A stretch of DNA of 64,000 nt. It comes from MM2 sp035460165. GTDB taxonomy: Bacteria; Pseudomonadota; Gammaproteobacteria; Burkholderiales; Methylophilaceae. This document shows, piece after piece, positions 52,247-60,384 of this stretch. The position numbers and the translations under genes are program-made. The DNA is taken from contig DATHWW010000019.1 of assembly GCA_035460165.1 (NCBI GenBank), positions 1 through 64,000 on the forward strand, read 5' to 3'. The notes beneath the pieces are model-generated. The model was given only the letters and a program-made list of their open reading frames with translations, was not told the DNA's origin and did no database searches. Position 1 is the stretch's first letter. Each line of letters begins with the position of its first letter.

Positions 52247-54248
52247 GCAGTTTGTACCTCGCCTGTTTCGCGGCATGTTCAATCTGGAACCGGACTTTCT
52301 GCTGCCTGAGCGTCATCCAGTACATCATGCCCTCCTGCGTGGACAGGCTGCGCTTGTACTGACTATCGCCCATGAGAAAATCATACGACTTGTTTCCCAG
52401 CATGATATTCATCTCTATGGCCAGCGCATGGCAGACCAGCCCCGGCTTGAGCTTCGGATCTTCATCGTAGACCAGCCCTGCCTGGTAATTGCAGACGTGA
52501 TTCTGGCTGTTGAAGTTATACAGTATGCCTATCGTGTCTTCACCGGCCGTCACCTTGGCGAGCTGAATCTGGTCGTTGGCGAAGCCGTTGCTGACCAGGT
52601 GGCGATGAAACCGATTGCTGAACGCGGTTGAAAACGCTCCCGGCTGGCCTTTCTTGTTCCAATAGGCTTGGTGCAGGTGCTTGAGCTGCTCGAGATACGC
52701 CAGCGCTTCTTCCTGCGAGCCCGCCAGCGAAACTTCGAGCGGCCCTTTTTCCGCGTAGAGCTTCATCGCCCGTCGGATCTGCTGCCGCGTATTGCGGCTC
52801 AGGGCATGCAGGTACTCCTCCCGGTTCGGGCGCATGCCTTCGAGATCCACCCAGAAGTAGGGTTTGCTGAATTCTGTTTGCGGGACCAATCCCCTGGCCT
52901 GCGCGTACTGGTCGATCAAGGTGCGCGACACGGCGTTGGTGATGCCGGAGATGCGGATTTCGTCCCACTCCTGCGCGTGCTGCATCAACGCATCAATCGC
53001 GATCGGCCAGACGCGGTCTTCCCAGCCGCGGGCAACCAGCAGATTGTTATGCTCGATGGTGAGCGTATCCAGTGCGGGACTGCCGGATTCCGATAGCCAC
53101 AACACGCGGGAACGTATCAGTTTATGGCGGGTTTGCATGGACTTGCCGAAAAGCCCGATGCCGACCAGTTCTTCGCCATTCCAGATATTGAGCCGGTAGA
53201 TTGCAATGGCATCCGGCAGCGCCTCCAGCCACGACTTCATCCAGCTCCAGGACTGAAAAATGGAGGCATCGCTTCTGGCCTCTAGCGCAGTCCAGGCGGC
53301 CTGCAACGCCTCATCTGGCAAGCGCTTCATCGGGGTCAACTCGGCGCGCAATGCAGCTCGCGACGGGAAAAAGCCGTTAGCGCCCGCTTCTGCCTGCTGC
53401 GCATGCGTAAAGCAGGAATGCGCCGTGACCTGCGCCACCTGATCGCGGAATTTTCGCGTGGAAAAGGTGTGATCCGCCCCCGGAACATCGAGAAAGGTAG
53501 CGACTCGGCATGCCTGCTGCCAGCGCCGGTCACGATCCACCTGGGCACGGAAGATGCCGGCGGTCAGATCCTTCTCGCTCATGATGAACAGCACTTGCCC
53601 GCCGAAGCGTTCCAGTCCGGCCAGCATATGCTCGTCGGCGGCAGCGTCCAACGGATTGCCGGGCTTCTCCTGCCAGCGGAATGTCGATTTCAGGTCGTCA
53701 AGAAAGCCACGCACGGTGACGGGAATATCTACTTCCAGTGTCAGCAATTTCGCCCAGAAATTCATCTGCCCCAGACGCGCGGGGTAATACAACCGCAGGC
53801 GCGTCCGCGCTACATTGGGCGAGCTCTGCAGCCAGGGATTGAGCAGGATGAGCTGTCCGACGCGCGCATCCGTGGGCGCATAACACATGGCCGCGCTGGC
53901 AGCATCGCACAAGCCCCACAGCGCAATGCGCTCGATGGCCGGGGCCAGCTGCAACAAGGTTGCAAGTGCGGCGCCGATGTCCGCATTGATCTGGTCGAAC
54001 GACCGCTTCTCCCCCTCGCTATCGCCCATGCCGCGATAATCGAAGCGCAGCGAAGCGATGCCCAGCCCGGCCAGATGACGCGCCAGCAGCGTGAACTGCC
54101 GGTGGCTGCCGGCACGGTACTGCGGACCGCCAACGATGATGAGTACGCCCATAGCGGCGGGCTGGGCCGGAAGCGCCGCAATGCCGACCAGGCGGCTGCC
54201 TTCGCACTCGAAGACGACGGGCGCTTCATGCCAGGTCAGGGTCTTCAT
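52212..54248 (-). CDS. exosortase A system-associated hydrolase 1 fused to a FemAB/GNAT-like domain
   Basis: A 678-residue two-domain protein. Residues 1-about 280 are the alpha/beta hydrolase of XrtA loci (hydrolase 1): GVLIIVGGPQYRAGSHRQF, LRFDYRGMGDSEGE, the nucleophile elbow WGLCDAASAA with Cys114 where Ser is usual, an acid in FIMSEKDLTAG, and a His in PGADHTFS. From about residue 300 comes a BioF2/FemAB-like acyl- or aminoacyltransferase: FQSWSWMKSWLEAL, SRNTRQQIRRAMKLYAEKGP and SYDFLMGDSQYKRSLS. I know hydrolase 1 only as a stand-alone protein, so the fusion is notable. The start overlaps the hydrolase 2 stop (ATGA). Confidence 0.85.
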   Translation of the reverse strand: MKTLTWHEAPVVFECEGSRLVGIAALPAQPAAMGVLIIVGGPQYRAGSHRQFTLLARHLAGLGIASLRFDYRGMGDSEGEKRSFDQINADIGAALATLLQLAPAIERIALWGLCDAASAAMCYAPTDARVGQLILLNPWLQSSPNVARTRLRLYYPARLGQMNFWAKLLTLEVDIPVTVRGFLDDLKSTFRWQEKPGNPLDAAADEHMLAGLERFGGQVLFIMSEKDLTAGIFRAQVDRDRRWQQACRVATFLDVPGADHTFSTRKFRDQVAQVTAHSCFTHAQQAEAGANGFFPSRAALRAELTPMKRLPDEALQAAWTALEARSDASIFQSWSWMKSWLEALPDAIAIYRLNIWNGEELVGIGLFGKSMQTRHKLIRSRVLWLSESGSPALDTLTIEHNNLLVARGWEDRVWPIAIDALMQHAQEWDEIRISGITNAVSRTLIDQYAQARGLVPQTEFSKPYFWVDLEGMRPNREEYLHALSRNTRQQIRRAMKLYAEKGPLEVSLAGSQEEALAYLEQLKHLHQAYWNKKGQPGAFSTAFSNRFHRHLVSNGFANDQIQLAKVTAGEDTIGILYNFNSQNHVCNYQAGLVYDEDPKLKPGLVCHALAIEMNIMLGNKSYDFLMGDSQYKRSLSTQEGMMYWMTLRQQKVRFQIEHAAKQARYKLHAAFRSHDIAG

Positions 54249-55075
54249 GCTTCCAGACTCTTGAGCGTTGCGGTGACCAGCTCCGGGCATTCCATGATTT
54301 CCTGCGTCGTCCAGAAGGGCTCGCCCGGCAGGACATGCTCGCGCACGGTCACGCCTGCGCTGCGCCAGGTGTCGACCACTCCTTGGCTGGCCGGGCTCAA
54401 CGCACCGCCGCCCTGCGTGCTTATCTCGAACCATTCCACCGGACAGGATGGCGCAAGCTGGTCGAGTTTCAGCGTTTGCAACGCGGCGGCCATTTCCGGG
54501 GCCAGCAGGTAGCCGCCAACTTCGATCGCCGCGCCGGATTGCAGTCTGGCGATCAATCCGGCGGAGCCGCTGCTCGACTGCCCTGCGCTCAGCATTTCAT
54601 TCGCCAGTTTGATGCGCAGGAATTGCTGGAGGAACTGTTCGCCGTTGATCAGCGGTTGCCACAGCAACAGGCGCGCGATGGCGGGAAGCTCCGTAGCCAT
54701 CACCACCGCCAGGGCGCCGCCGCTGCGCAGGCCCCACAACAGCACCGGGCCGGGAGCGCGCTCCGTCAGCCAGGCATGTGCGCGTCGCGCGTCGTCGCGC
54801 CAGGTATCCCAGCGGGCATCGCCGAAGTCGCAGGCGCTGTCGCCACAGCCGGTCAGATCGACCTGCAACACGGCATAGCCGTTTGCCGCCAGAAGGCGGG
54901 CTTGCAGCGCCGCCATGCGCCGGGATTTGTGCATCTCTTCCGCGAAGGGATGGAGGTAGAGTATGGCGGCCTTGGGCGCGCGGCCGTGGGGAGCGAGATA
55001 GAGACAGAACAAGGCGCCATGCCTGCCGGTCAGAAAAAATGGCTCAATCTGGAAATCGGCCTGGCGCATGGTCAT
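54245..55075 (-). CDS. exosortase A system-associated hydrolase 2
   Basis: A 276-residue alpha/beta-hydrolase-fold protein: AAILYLHPFAEEMHKSRRMAALQARLLAANGYAVLQVDLTGCGDSACDFGDARW, then the elbow LLWGLRSGGALAVV. At the nucleophile position, aligned with Cys114 of hydrolase 1, there is Arg117, followed by Ser118. Classical hydrolysis is therefore doubtful, or Ser118 has taken over. The family is restricted to exosortase A loci and sits beside hydrolase 1, as here. It probably handles an acyl-carrier- or CoA-linked intermediate. The start overlaps the acyl carrier protein stop (ATGA). Confidence 0.85.
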   Translation of the reverse strand: MTMRQADFQIEPFFLTGRHGALFCLYLAPHGRAPKAAILYLHPFAEEMHKSRRMAALQARLLAANGYAVLQVDLTGCGDSACDFGDARWDTWRDDARRAHAWLTERAPGPVLLWGLRSGGALAVVMATELPAIARLLLWQPLINGEQFLQQFLRIKLANEMLSAGQSSSGSAGLIARLQSGAAIEVGGYLLAPEMAAALQTLKLDQLAPSCPVEWFEISTQGGGALSPASQGVVDTWRSAGVTVREHVLPGEPFWTTQEIMECPELVTATLKSLEA

Positions 55076-55323
55076 TGCCTGAGTTTCTGGTCGACAAACC
55101 TGGCCAGGGAGCCTAGCGTAGCGAAAGCCTCGGCATTGATTTCATCGTCGTGCACCACGAAGCCGAATTGTTCTTCCATGGCGGTGATCAGGTTGACGAC
55201 GGCCATGGAGTCGAGTTCGGGGATGGCGCCAAGCAAAGGAGAGTCCGCCGTGTACGCATCGGCACGCCGTCCGATCTGGAGCGTATGGGCAAGCAGGCCT
55301 TTCACGACGCTGATCGTATCCAT
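55072..55323 (-). CDS. XrtA-associated acyl carrier protein
   Basis: An 83-residue four-helix carrier protein. The phosphopantetheine attachment Ser39 lies in IPELDSMAVVNLITAMEEQFG, the DSM form of the usual DSL motif. Its likely charging enzyme is the acyl-CoA ligase-like gene at 56716. First gene of the leftward operon ACP - hydrolase 2 - hydrolase 1/FemAB - ATP-grasp - TPR - GT2, with overlapping junctions to both hydrolases. The 226 bp up to the divergent rightward operon must carry both promoters; I see no distinct motif there. Confidence 0.92.
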   Translation of the reverse strand: MDTISVVKGLLAHTLQIGRRADAYTADSPLLGAIPELDSMAVVNLITAMEEQFGFVVHDDEINAEAFATLGSLARFVDQKLRQ

Positions 55324-55549
55324 GTTTGAAGTCCCGCAAGGTGAGTGCGATAATCCTTCTACAGCAATAGTTTATGTCATTTCTCGCATCCTCACCATTT
55401 GGGGTCGGTTAGATCGACTTCGGCAGCGAAGGGATGCACAGCGCGAGGCCCGGCATGAGCGATATCTTCGATTGGCCCGGAGCATCAATGAGATCGACAG
55501 CGTGCCCTGGCTGTCGGGCGACAACGCTTGTGCGCGCCTACTGACGGCC

Positions 55550-56719
55550 ATGCCCACCATGACGCGGCCAGAGAGTGAATACGCGAGCAAAACGGGCACT
55601 CCCATCGCATTTTCCATCCAGCGCCTTGAGGATTTCGCGTCACTATCGCCGGACGGCCGTGCCTTGTTCGACCAGGCCGAGGCGACCGGTTTCGACCTGG
55701 GGCTGGACTGGTTCCAACTCTTGGCCACCACGGCCCTGCCCTCTTCGACCGAAGCTTTCGTATACCAGGTTTCGGACATAGCCAGCGGCCGGATCGCAGC
55801 CGCCTTGCCGATGCGGCGAGAGCGCGGCGAAAATCGGCTCCTGGCACTCGCCAATTTCTATACGGCGCAGTACACACCGCTTATGCGAGACGAACTTGCC
55901 GGACCGGCGCTGGCCGCCTTGTTCCGCAAGCTCCGGAACGAAGATGCCTGCCCATCGATCACGCTCTTCCCGATGGCCGCCGATCAACCGGGGTTTGCCG
56001 TCACGGCGCGTGCATTGCGGCAAGCGGGATGGCTGGCATTCGAGTATTTCTGTTTCGGCAATTGGTTTCTGCTGGTCGAGGGACGCTCCTACGCGCAATA
56101 CTTCCAATCCCTGCCTCCCCGCCTGCGCAACACCTTGCAGCGGAAAAGCAGGTTGTTTCTGGACCTGGCGGGCGGGCGGCTGGAGATCATCACCGGCGGC
56201 GAGTGTCTCGAACCGGCCATCGCGGCCTATGACAAGCTCTACCAGGCGCGGTGGAACAAGTCCGAACCGTTCCCGGATTTCATTCCCGGCCTGATCCGGC
56301 TGCACGCAGGCAAAGGCCAATTACGTTTGGGAGTAGCGTATCTGGGTGAAAATCCGGTAGCGGCCCAGATCTGGCTCGTCAGTCATGGACGCGCATCCAT
56401 TTACAAGCTGGCGTACGATACGAGTCATGGGCACCTATCCGTCGGGTCGGTCCTGACGAACCACCTGATGCAGCACGTCATCGACGTGGACCATGTGCGC
56501 GAAGTCGATTTTCTGATCGGCGATGAGCCGTACAAGCAGGACTGGATGAGCCATCGGCGGGAACGCTGGGGGATTGTGGCCTACAACCCTGACACATTGA
56601 AGGGATGGGCCGGGGCGGCGAACGAGATATCCCGCCGCGCCGCAAAGAAGGCGCTAGCCCCTGTAGCCCACGTATTCCGCGCCGTACAAAGCATCCTCGG
56701 AGGGAGGCAACCACGGTGA
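55550..56719 (+). CDS. FemAB/GNAT-like acyl- or aminoacyltransferase
   Basis: About 389 residues from the chosen ATG at 55550; a GTG at 55502 and an ATG at 55559 are alternatives. The frame is open far upstream only because it runs antisense to the hydrolase genes. The domain is BioF2/FemAB-like: SFQSLPPRLRNTLQRKSRLFLDLAGGRLEIITGG with basic residues, LRLGVAYLGENPVAAQIWLVSHGRASIYKLAYD, and VREVDFLIGDEPYKQDWMSHRRERWGIVAY. The GDxxYK core is shared with the C-terminal domain of the hydrolase 1 fusion (GDSQYK). The stop overlaps the next GTG start (GTGA), so it is coupled to the ligase. Confidence 0.8.
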   Translation: MPTMTRPESEYASKTGTPIAFSIQRLEDFASLSPDGRALFDQAEATGFDLGLDWFQLLATTALPSSTEAFVYQVSDIASGRIAAALPMRRERGENRLLALANFYTAQYTPLMRDELAGPALAALFRKLRNEDACPSITLFPMAADQPGFAVTARALRQAGWLAFEYFCFGNWFLLVEGRSYAQYFQSLPPRLRNTLQRKSRLFLDLAGGRLEIITGGECLEPAIAAYDKLYQARWNKSEPFPDFIPGLIRLHAGKGQLRLGVAYLGENPVAAQIWLVSHGRASIYKLAYDTSHGHLSVGSVLTNHLMQHVIDVDHVREVDFLIGDEPYKQDWMSHRRERWGIVAYNPDTLKGWAGAANEISRRAAKKALAPVAHVFRAVQSILGGRQPR

Positions 56720-58305
56720 CAGGCAGGTTGATCCATGAGTTGATCCATCAGCAGGCGGAGACGGCGCCCCGGCGCACCGCACTGCGCGATCACGCGCGTG
56801 AAGTGGATTATGCCGCGCTGGCAAAGGATGTCGCGTGTGCGGCCAACCTGTTTCTCGGTCTGGGGCTGGGCCGCCATGAGCGCGTGGCCGTGTACATGGA
56901 CAAACGCATCGACATGGTCGTCGCGCTGTTCGGCGCCGCTGCCGCGGGCGGCGTGTTCGTGCCGGTCAATCCGCTGCTCAAGCCCGAGCAGGTCGCGCAT
57001 ATCCTGAAAGATTGCAATGTCCGCATCCTTGTCACCACGCTTGAACGCCTGGAATTACTGCGCTCGATTTTCCCCGCCTGCCCGGATTTGCGCTGCGTAG
57101 TCGCGGTTTCCGAAGAAATGCCCGCACCGATAGCAGGCCTGGCCTGCGTGAGCTGGGCGGAACGCTCGAACATCGCGCTCATGCCGCCGCACAGCGCAAT
57201 CGACGCCGACATGGCAGCGATCTTGTATACCTCTGGCAGCACTGGCAAGCCGAAAGGCGTGGTGTTGTCGCATCGCAACCTCGTCGCGGGTGCGGAAAGC
57301 GTGTCGCACTACCTGGAAAACCGGCCGGAAGACCGCATCCTCGCGGTACTGCCGCTCAGCTTCGATTACGGTCTGAACCAGCTCACCACGGCGTTTCGCG
57401 TTGGCGCCTGCGCGGTGCTGATGAATTACCTGCTACCGCGTGACGTAATCCAGACGATAGTTCGCGAGCGGATCACCGGACTGGCCGCCGTGCCGCCGCT
57501 GTGGATACAGCTCGCGCAACAGGATTGGCCGACCAGCATTGATGCGCATCTGCGCTACATCACCAACTCGGGCGGCGCGCTGCCGACCGCCACGCTGGCG
57601 GCGCTGCGCGCCAAGTTGCCTAACACCCGGCCCTATCTGATGTACGGCCTGACCGAGGCATTTCGTTCCACCTATTTGCCGCCGAGCGAAGTGGATCGCC
57701 GCCCCGGTTCCATCGGCAAGGCGATCCCCGGCGCCGAGGTGCTGGTGGTGCGCCCGGATGGCTCGCCTTGCCGGCCGGATGAGCCGGGCGAGCTGGTGCA
57801 TCGCGGCGTGCATGTAACGCTGGGGTACTGGAACGATCCCGAGAAAACCGCTGAACGCTACCGGCCCGCACCGGGACAGCCATCCGGGCTGCCCATGCCG
57901 GAGATGGCCGTCTGGTCCGGCGATACGGTAAAGATGGATGAAGAAGGTTTCCTGTACTTCATCGGGCGGCGCGACGAGATGATCAAGACTTCCGGCTACC
58001 GGGTCAGTCCGACCGAGGTGGAGGAAGTCATCTACGCCACCGGCCTGGTGGCGGAAGCAGCGGCGGTCGGGATGCCCCACCCCGTGCTGGGTCAGTCCGT
58101 GGCCGTGGCGGTTTACGCACCGGATCAAGACGTCTCGATCAGCGAAAAACTCATGGATGCATGCCAGCGGCAGCTGCCGGCCTACATGGGCCCGGCCCGG
58201 ATCGCCGTCCGGGATGAAGCCTTGCCGCGCGGCCCCAATGGCAAACTAGACCGCAAGCAGCTGGCCGAGGAATTGGCCGACATGTTCGAGAAGGCGCCAT
58301 CGTGA
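56716..58305 (+). CDS. acyl-CoA ligase (AMP-forming), exosortase A system-associated
   Basis: A 529-residue ANL-superfamily enzyme with the AMP-binding signature ILYTSGSTGKPKGVVLSH, the YGLTEAFRSTYLP motif, the hinge region FLYFIGRRDEMIKTSGYRVSPTEVE, and the C-terminal lysine in GPNGKLDRKQL. It activates a carboxylic acid as acyl-adenylate and passes it to CoA or to the carrier protein at 55072. The start is GTG at 56716, supported by GGAGGGAGG eight bases upstream and overlap with the previous stop. Together with the following PLP decarboxylase it is a fixed pair in XrtA loci. Confidence 0.93.
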   Translation: MTGRLIHELIHQQAETAPRRTALRDHAREVDYAALAKDVACAANLFLGLGLGRHERVAVYMDKRIDMVVALFGAAAAGGVFVPVNPLLKPEQVAHILKDCNVRILVTTLERLELLRSIFPACPDLRCVVAVSEEMPAPIAGLACVSWAERSNIALMPPHSAIDADMAAILYTSGSTGKPKGVVLSHRNLVAGAESVSHYLENRPEDRILAVLPLSFDYGLNQLTTAFRVGACAVLMNYLLPRDVIQTIVRERITGLAAVPPLWIQLAQQDWPTSIDAHLRYITNSGGALPTATLAALRAKLPNTRPYLMYGLTEAFRSTYLPPSEVDRRPGSIGKAIPGAEVLVVRPDGSPCRPDEPGELVHRGVHVTLGYWNDPEKTAERYRPAPGQPSGLPMPEMAVWSGDTVKMDEEGFLYFIGRRDEMIKTSGYRVSPTEVEEVIYATGLVAEAAAVGMPHPVLGQSVAVAVYAPDQDVSISEKLMDACQRQLPAYMGPARIAVRDEALPRGPNGKLDRKQLAEELADMFEKAPS

Positions 58306-59537
58306 ACCGCCCTGCCCGCCACTTCCAGACCCTGCCCTTCCCGATCGAGGACAACTGCCTCAACATCGGCGGCATGTCGCTGACCCTCCTGGCAGACCAG
58401 ATTACCGGCACGCCTTTCTATGCCTACGACAGCCGCCTGATCACCGAGCGTGTCGCCCGCTTGCGCGCCGCATTGCCGCCGGACATTCTTCTGCATTACG
58501 CGATCAAGGCCAACCCGATGCCGGCCGTGGTGCGGCATTTTGCCGGCCTGGTAGACGGTTTCGACGTGGCATCGGAGGCGGAGTTGAAAGTCGCTCTGGA
58601 CACGCCCATGCCACCAGCCGGCATCAGTTTCGCCGGACCGGGAAAATCGGATCGGGAATTGCGCGACGCGGCGCTGGCCGGCATCGTGGTGAGTGTGGAA
58701 TCCGAACACGAGATGGAGCGGCTGGCGGGATTAGCCACCACCTTGGGATTGCGCCCGAAAGTCGTGGTACGGGTGAATCCGGATTTCGAGTTGCGCTCGT
58801 CCGGCATGCAGATGGGTGGCCGCGCCAGCCAGTTTGGCGTGGATGCCGAGCGGGTGCCGGCGATGCTCGAGTGCATGCCGGAATTGCCTCTCGAATTCCA
58901 CGGCTTCCATATTTTCTGCGGCTCGCAGAATTTGCATGCCGAGGCCCTGATGGAAGCCCAACGCAACACTTTCGATCTGGCCCGGCGCCTGGCCGCCCAC
59001 GCGCCGGGGCCGGTGAAGCTGCTCAATCTGGGCGGCGGCTTCGGCATTCCTTACTTTCCTGGCGAGCAGCCGCTGGACCTGGAGGCGGTGGGAACCCATC
59101 TTGCCGGATTGATGCCGGACGCGCGGCGGGATTTTCCCGAAGCCCAGTTCGTGCTCGAACTCGGCCGTTATCTGGTCGGGGAGGCAGGGATATACGTGTG
59201 CCGCGTTCTTGAACGCAAGTTTTCACGCGACCAGCTGTTCCTCATCACCGACGGCGGGCTGCATCACCATCTCGCCGCCTCCGGCAATTTCGGCCAGGTG
59301 ATCCGCAAGAACTATCCGGTCATTGTCGGCAACCGGGTGGTCCCGGCAGGCGAACCAAAGCCGGCGTCGGTCGTCGGGCCGCTGTGCACCCCGCTCGATT
59401 TGCTGGCCGACAAGATGGATCTGGGCCATGCGCGCGAAGGCGACCTGATCGTGGTATTGCAGTCCGGCGCCTACGGGCTGACGGCGAGCCCAACCGCTTT
59501 CCTCAGCCATCCTGCGCCGGCAGAAATTTTTCTATGA
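58302..59537 (+). CDS. PLP-dependent decarboxylase, exosortase A system-associated
   Basis: A 411-residue fold-type III (alanine-racemase-like) decarboxylase related to diaminopimelate/ornithine decarboxylases. PLP Lys69 lies in LLHYAIKANPMPAVV. It also has the phosphate-binding LNLGGGFGIPY, ELGRYLVGEAG, and the C-terminal active-site Cys in GPLCTPLDLLADK. It would produce a primary amine from an amino acid; the XrtA clade has no proven substrate. A plausible scheme is decarboxylation of an amino acid activated or carried by the neighbouring ligase and ACP. The start is GTG, overlapping the ligase stop (GTGA). Confidence 0.92.
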   Translation: MNRPARHFQTLPFPIEDNCLNIGGMSLTLLADQITGTPFYAYDSRLITERVARLRAALPPDILLHYAIKANPMPAVVRHFAGLVDGFDVASEAELKVALDTPMPPAGISFAGPGKSDRELRDAALAGIVVSVESEHEMERLAGLATTLGLRPKVVVRVNPDFELRSSGMQMGGRASQFGVDAERVPAMLECMPELPLEFHGFHIFCGSQNLHAEALMEAQRNTFDLARRLAAHAPGPVKLLNLGGGFGIPYFPGEQPLDLEAVGTHLAGLMPDARRDFPEAQFVLELGRYLVGEAGIYVCRVLERKFSRDQLFLITDGGLHHHLAASGNFGQVIRKNYPVIVGNRVVPAGEPKPASVVGPLCTPLDLLADKMDLGHAREGDLIVVLQSGAYGLTASPTAFLSHPAPAEIFL

Positions 59538-59609
59538 GCAGCCTGCATGCAGCTTTCAAGGACCCAGTACTTGCCTATGAAGGCTCTGATTAAGTTGATT
59601 TCCGTCCAT

Positions 59610-59671
59610 GGTTCGACGGGCTCACCACGAACGGATCAGTTAGTTGCCGTTCGTCCTGAGCTTGTCGAAGG
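59610..59671. repeat. palindromic intergenic repeat (REP-like, TTCGAC...GTCGAA type)
   Basis: Two 25-bp arms, 59610-59634 (GGTTCGACGGGCTCACCACG then AACGG) and 59647-59671, are imperfect reverse complements separated by 12 bp. This GTTCGACxxGCTCAxxACGAACGG word is a dispersed palindrome that I recall from many beta- and gammaproteobacterial genomes. A short T run follows the right arm, so it may also stop transcription between the decarboxylase and the methyltransferase. Confidence 0.8.
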
Positions 59672-59715
59672 ACTTTTTAGAGTTTCCCCAAACAACTTGA
59701 CGAAGGAAAAACCAA

Positions 59716-60384
59716 ATGTCCGAAACAAAAGTTGGTCGTGAATGGGACGCCACCCGGCATTACAAGAATCCGGAGATAGCGCGGGAATACGATCGGGTAC
59801 GCTTCTCCAGCATTCCCGGCCGCGTGTTCAACAATCAGGAAAAAAACATCATCCGCGAGTGTTTCAGCAGCTTGCCGCGCGACACGGTCGTTCTCGACTT
59901 GCCTTGCGGCACAGGTCGCCTGGCGGAGACGTTGCTGGAAGCTGGCCTGCGCGTGCATGGCGCAGACATCTCCGATGAAATGCTGGCGGTGGCAAGAGAA
60001 CGACTGGCACATTTCGGGGATCGTTTTACCACCGAGGTCACCGATGCGCTCAAGCAAATCGGCGGAGAGCCGCAATACGAGGCCACGCTGTGTGCCCGGG
60101 TGCTGATGCATTTCCCCCTGGAGACGCAGATCGAATTCATGCGGGGCGTGGCCTCCATGACGCGCCATCGGGTGGTCATCAATCACTCGCTGAACTCGCC
60201 CTACCAGCGCTTCCGGCGCTGGATAAAAAAGCTGCTCCATCACCAGCGGCCGGCACGCCACCCCATTACCAACAGCGAGATCAAACGGCTATTGTCGGAA
60301 GCCGGACTGGTGGAAGTCGGCAGGCACCGCATCAATTCGCTCGTGAGCGAGGCGGTGTACATCGTCGCCGAAAAGATCCGTTGA
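59716..60384 (+). CDS. SAM-dependent methyltransferase (class I)
   Basis: A 222-residue cytoplasmic protein with clear class I motifs: VVLDLPCGTGRLAETLLEAGLRVHGADISDEMLAVARERL (motif I and acidic beta-2 end) and YEATLCARVLMHFPLETQIEFMRGVASM. The C-terminal LLSEAGLVEVGRHRI is typical of small-molecule methyltransferases. It follows the palindromic repeat and may begin a separate unit with the kinase-like gene, whose ATG directly follows its stop. Substrate unknown. Confidence 0.82.
   Translation: MSETKVGREWDATRHYKNPEIAREYDRVRFSSIPGRVFNNQEKNIIRECFSSLPRDTVVLDLPCGTGRLAETLLEAGLRVHGADISDEMLAVARERLAHFGDRFTTEVTDALKQIGGEPQYEATLCARVLMHFPLETQIEFMRGVASMTRHRVVINHSLNSPYQRFRRWIKKLLHHQRPARHPITNSEIKRLLSEAGLVEVGRHRINSLVSEAVYIVAEKIR

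Noticed and set aside
54335..55549. Long rightward open frame upstream of the FemAB-like gene
   Set aside because: It is antisense to hydrolase 2 and the acyl carrier protein, has low-quality composition and no family motifs; only the part from about 55550 is real.
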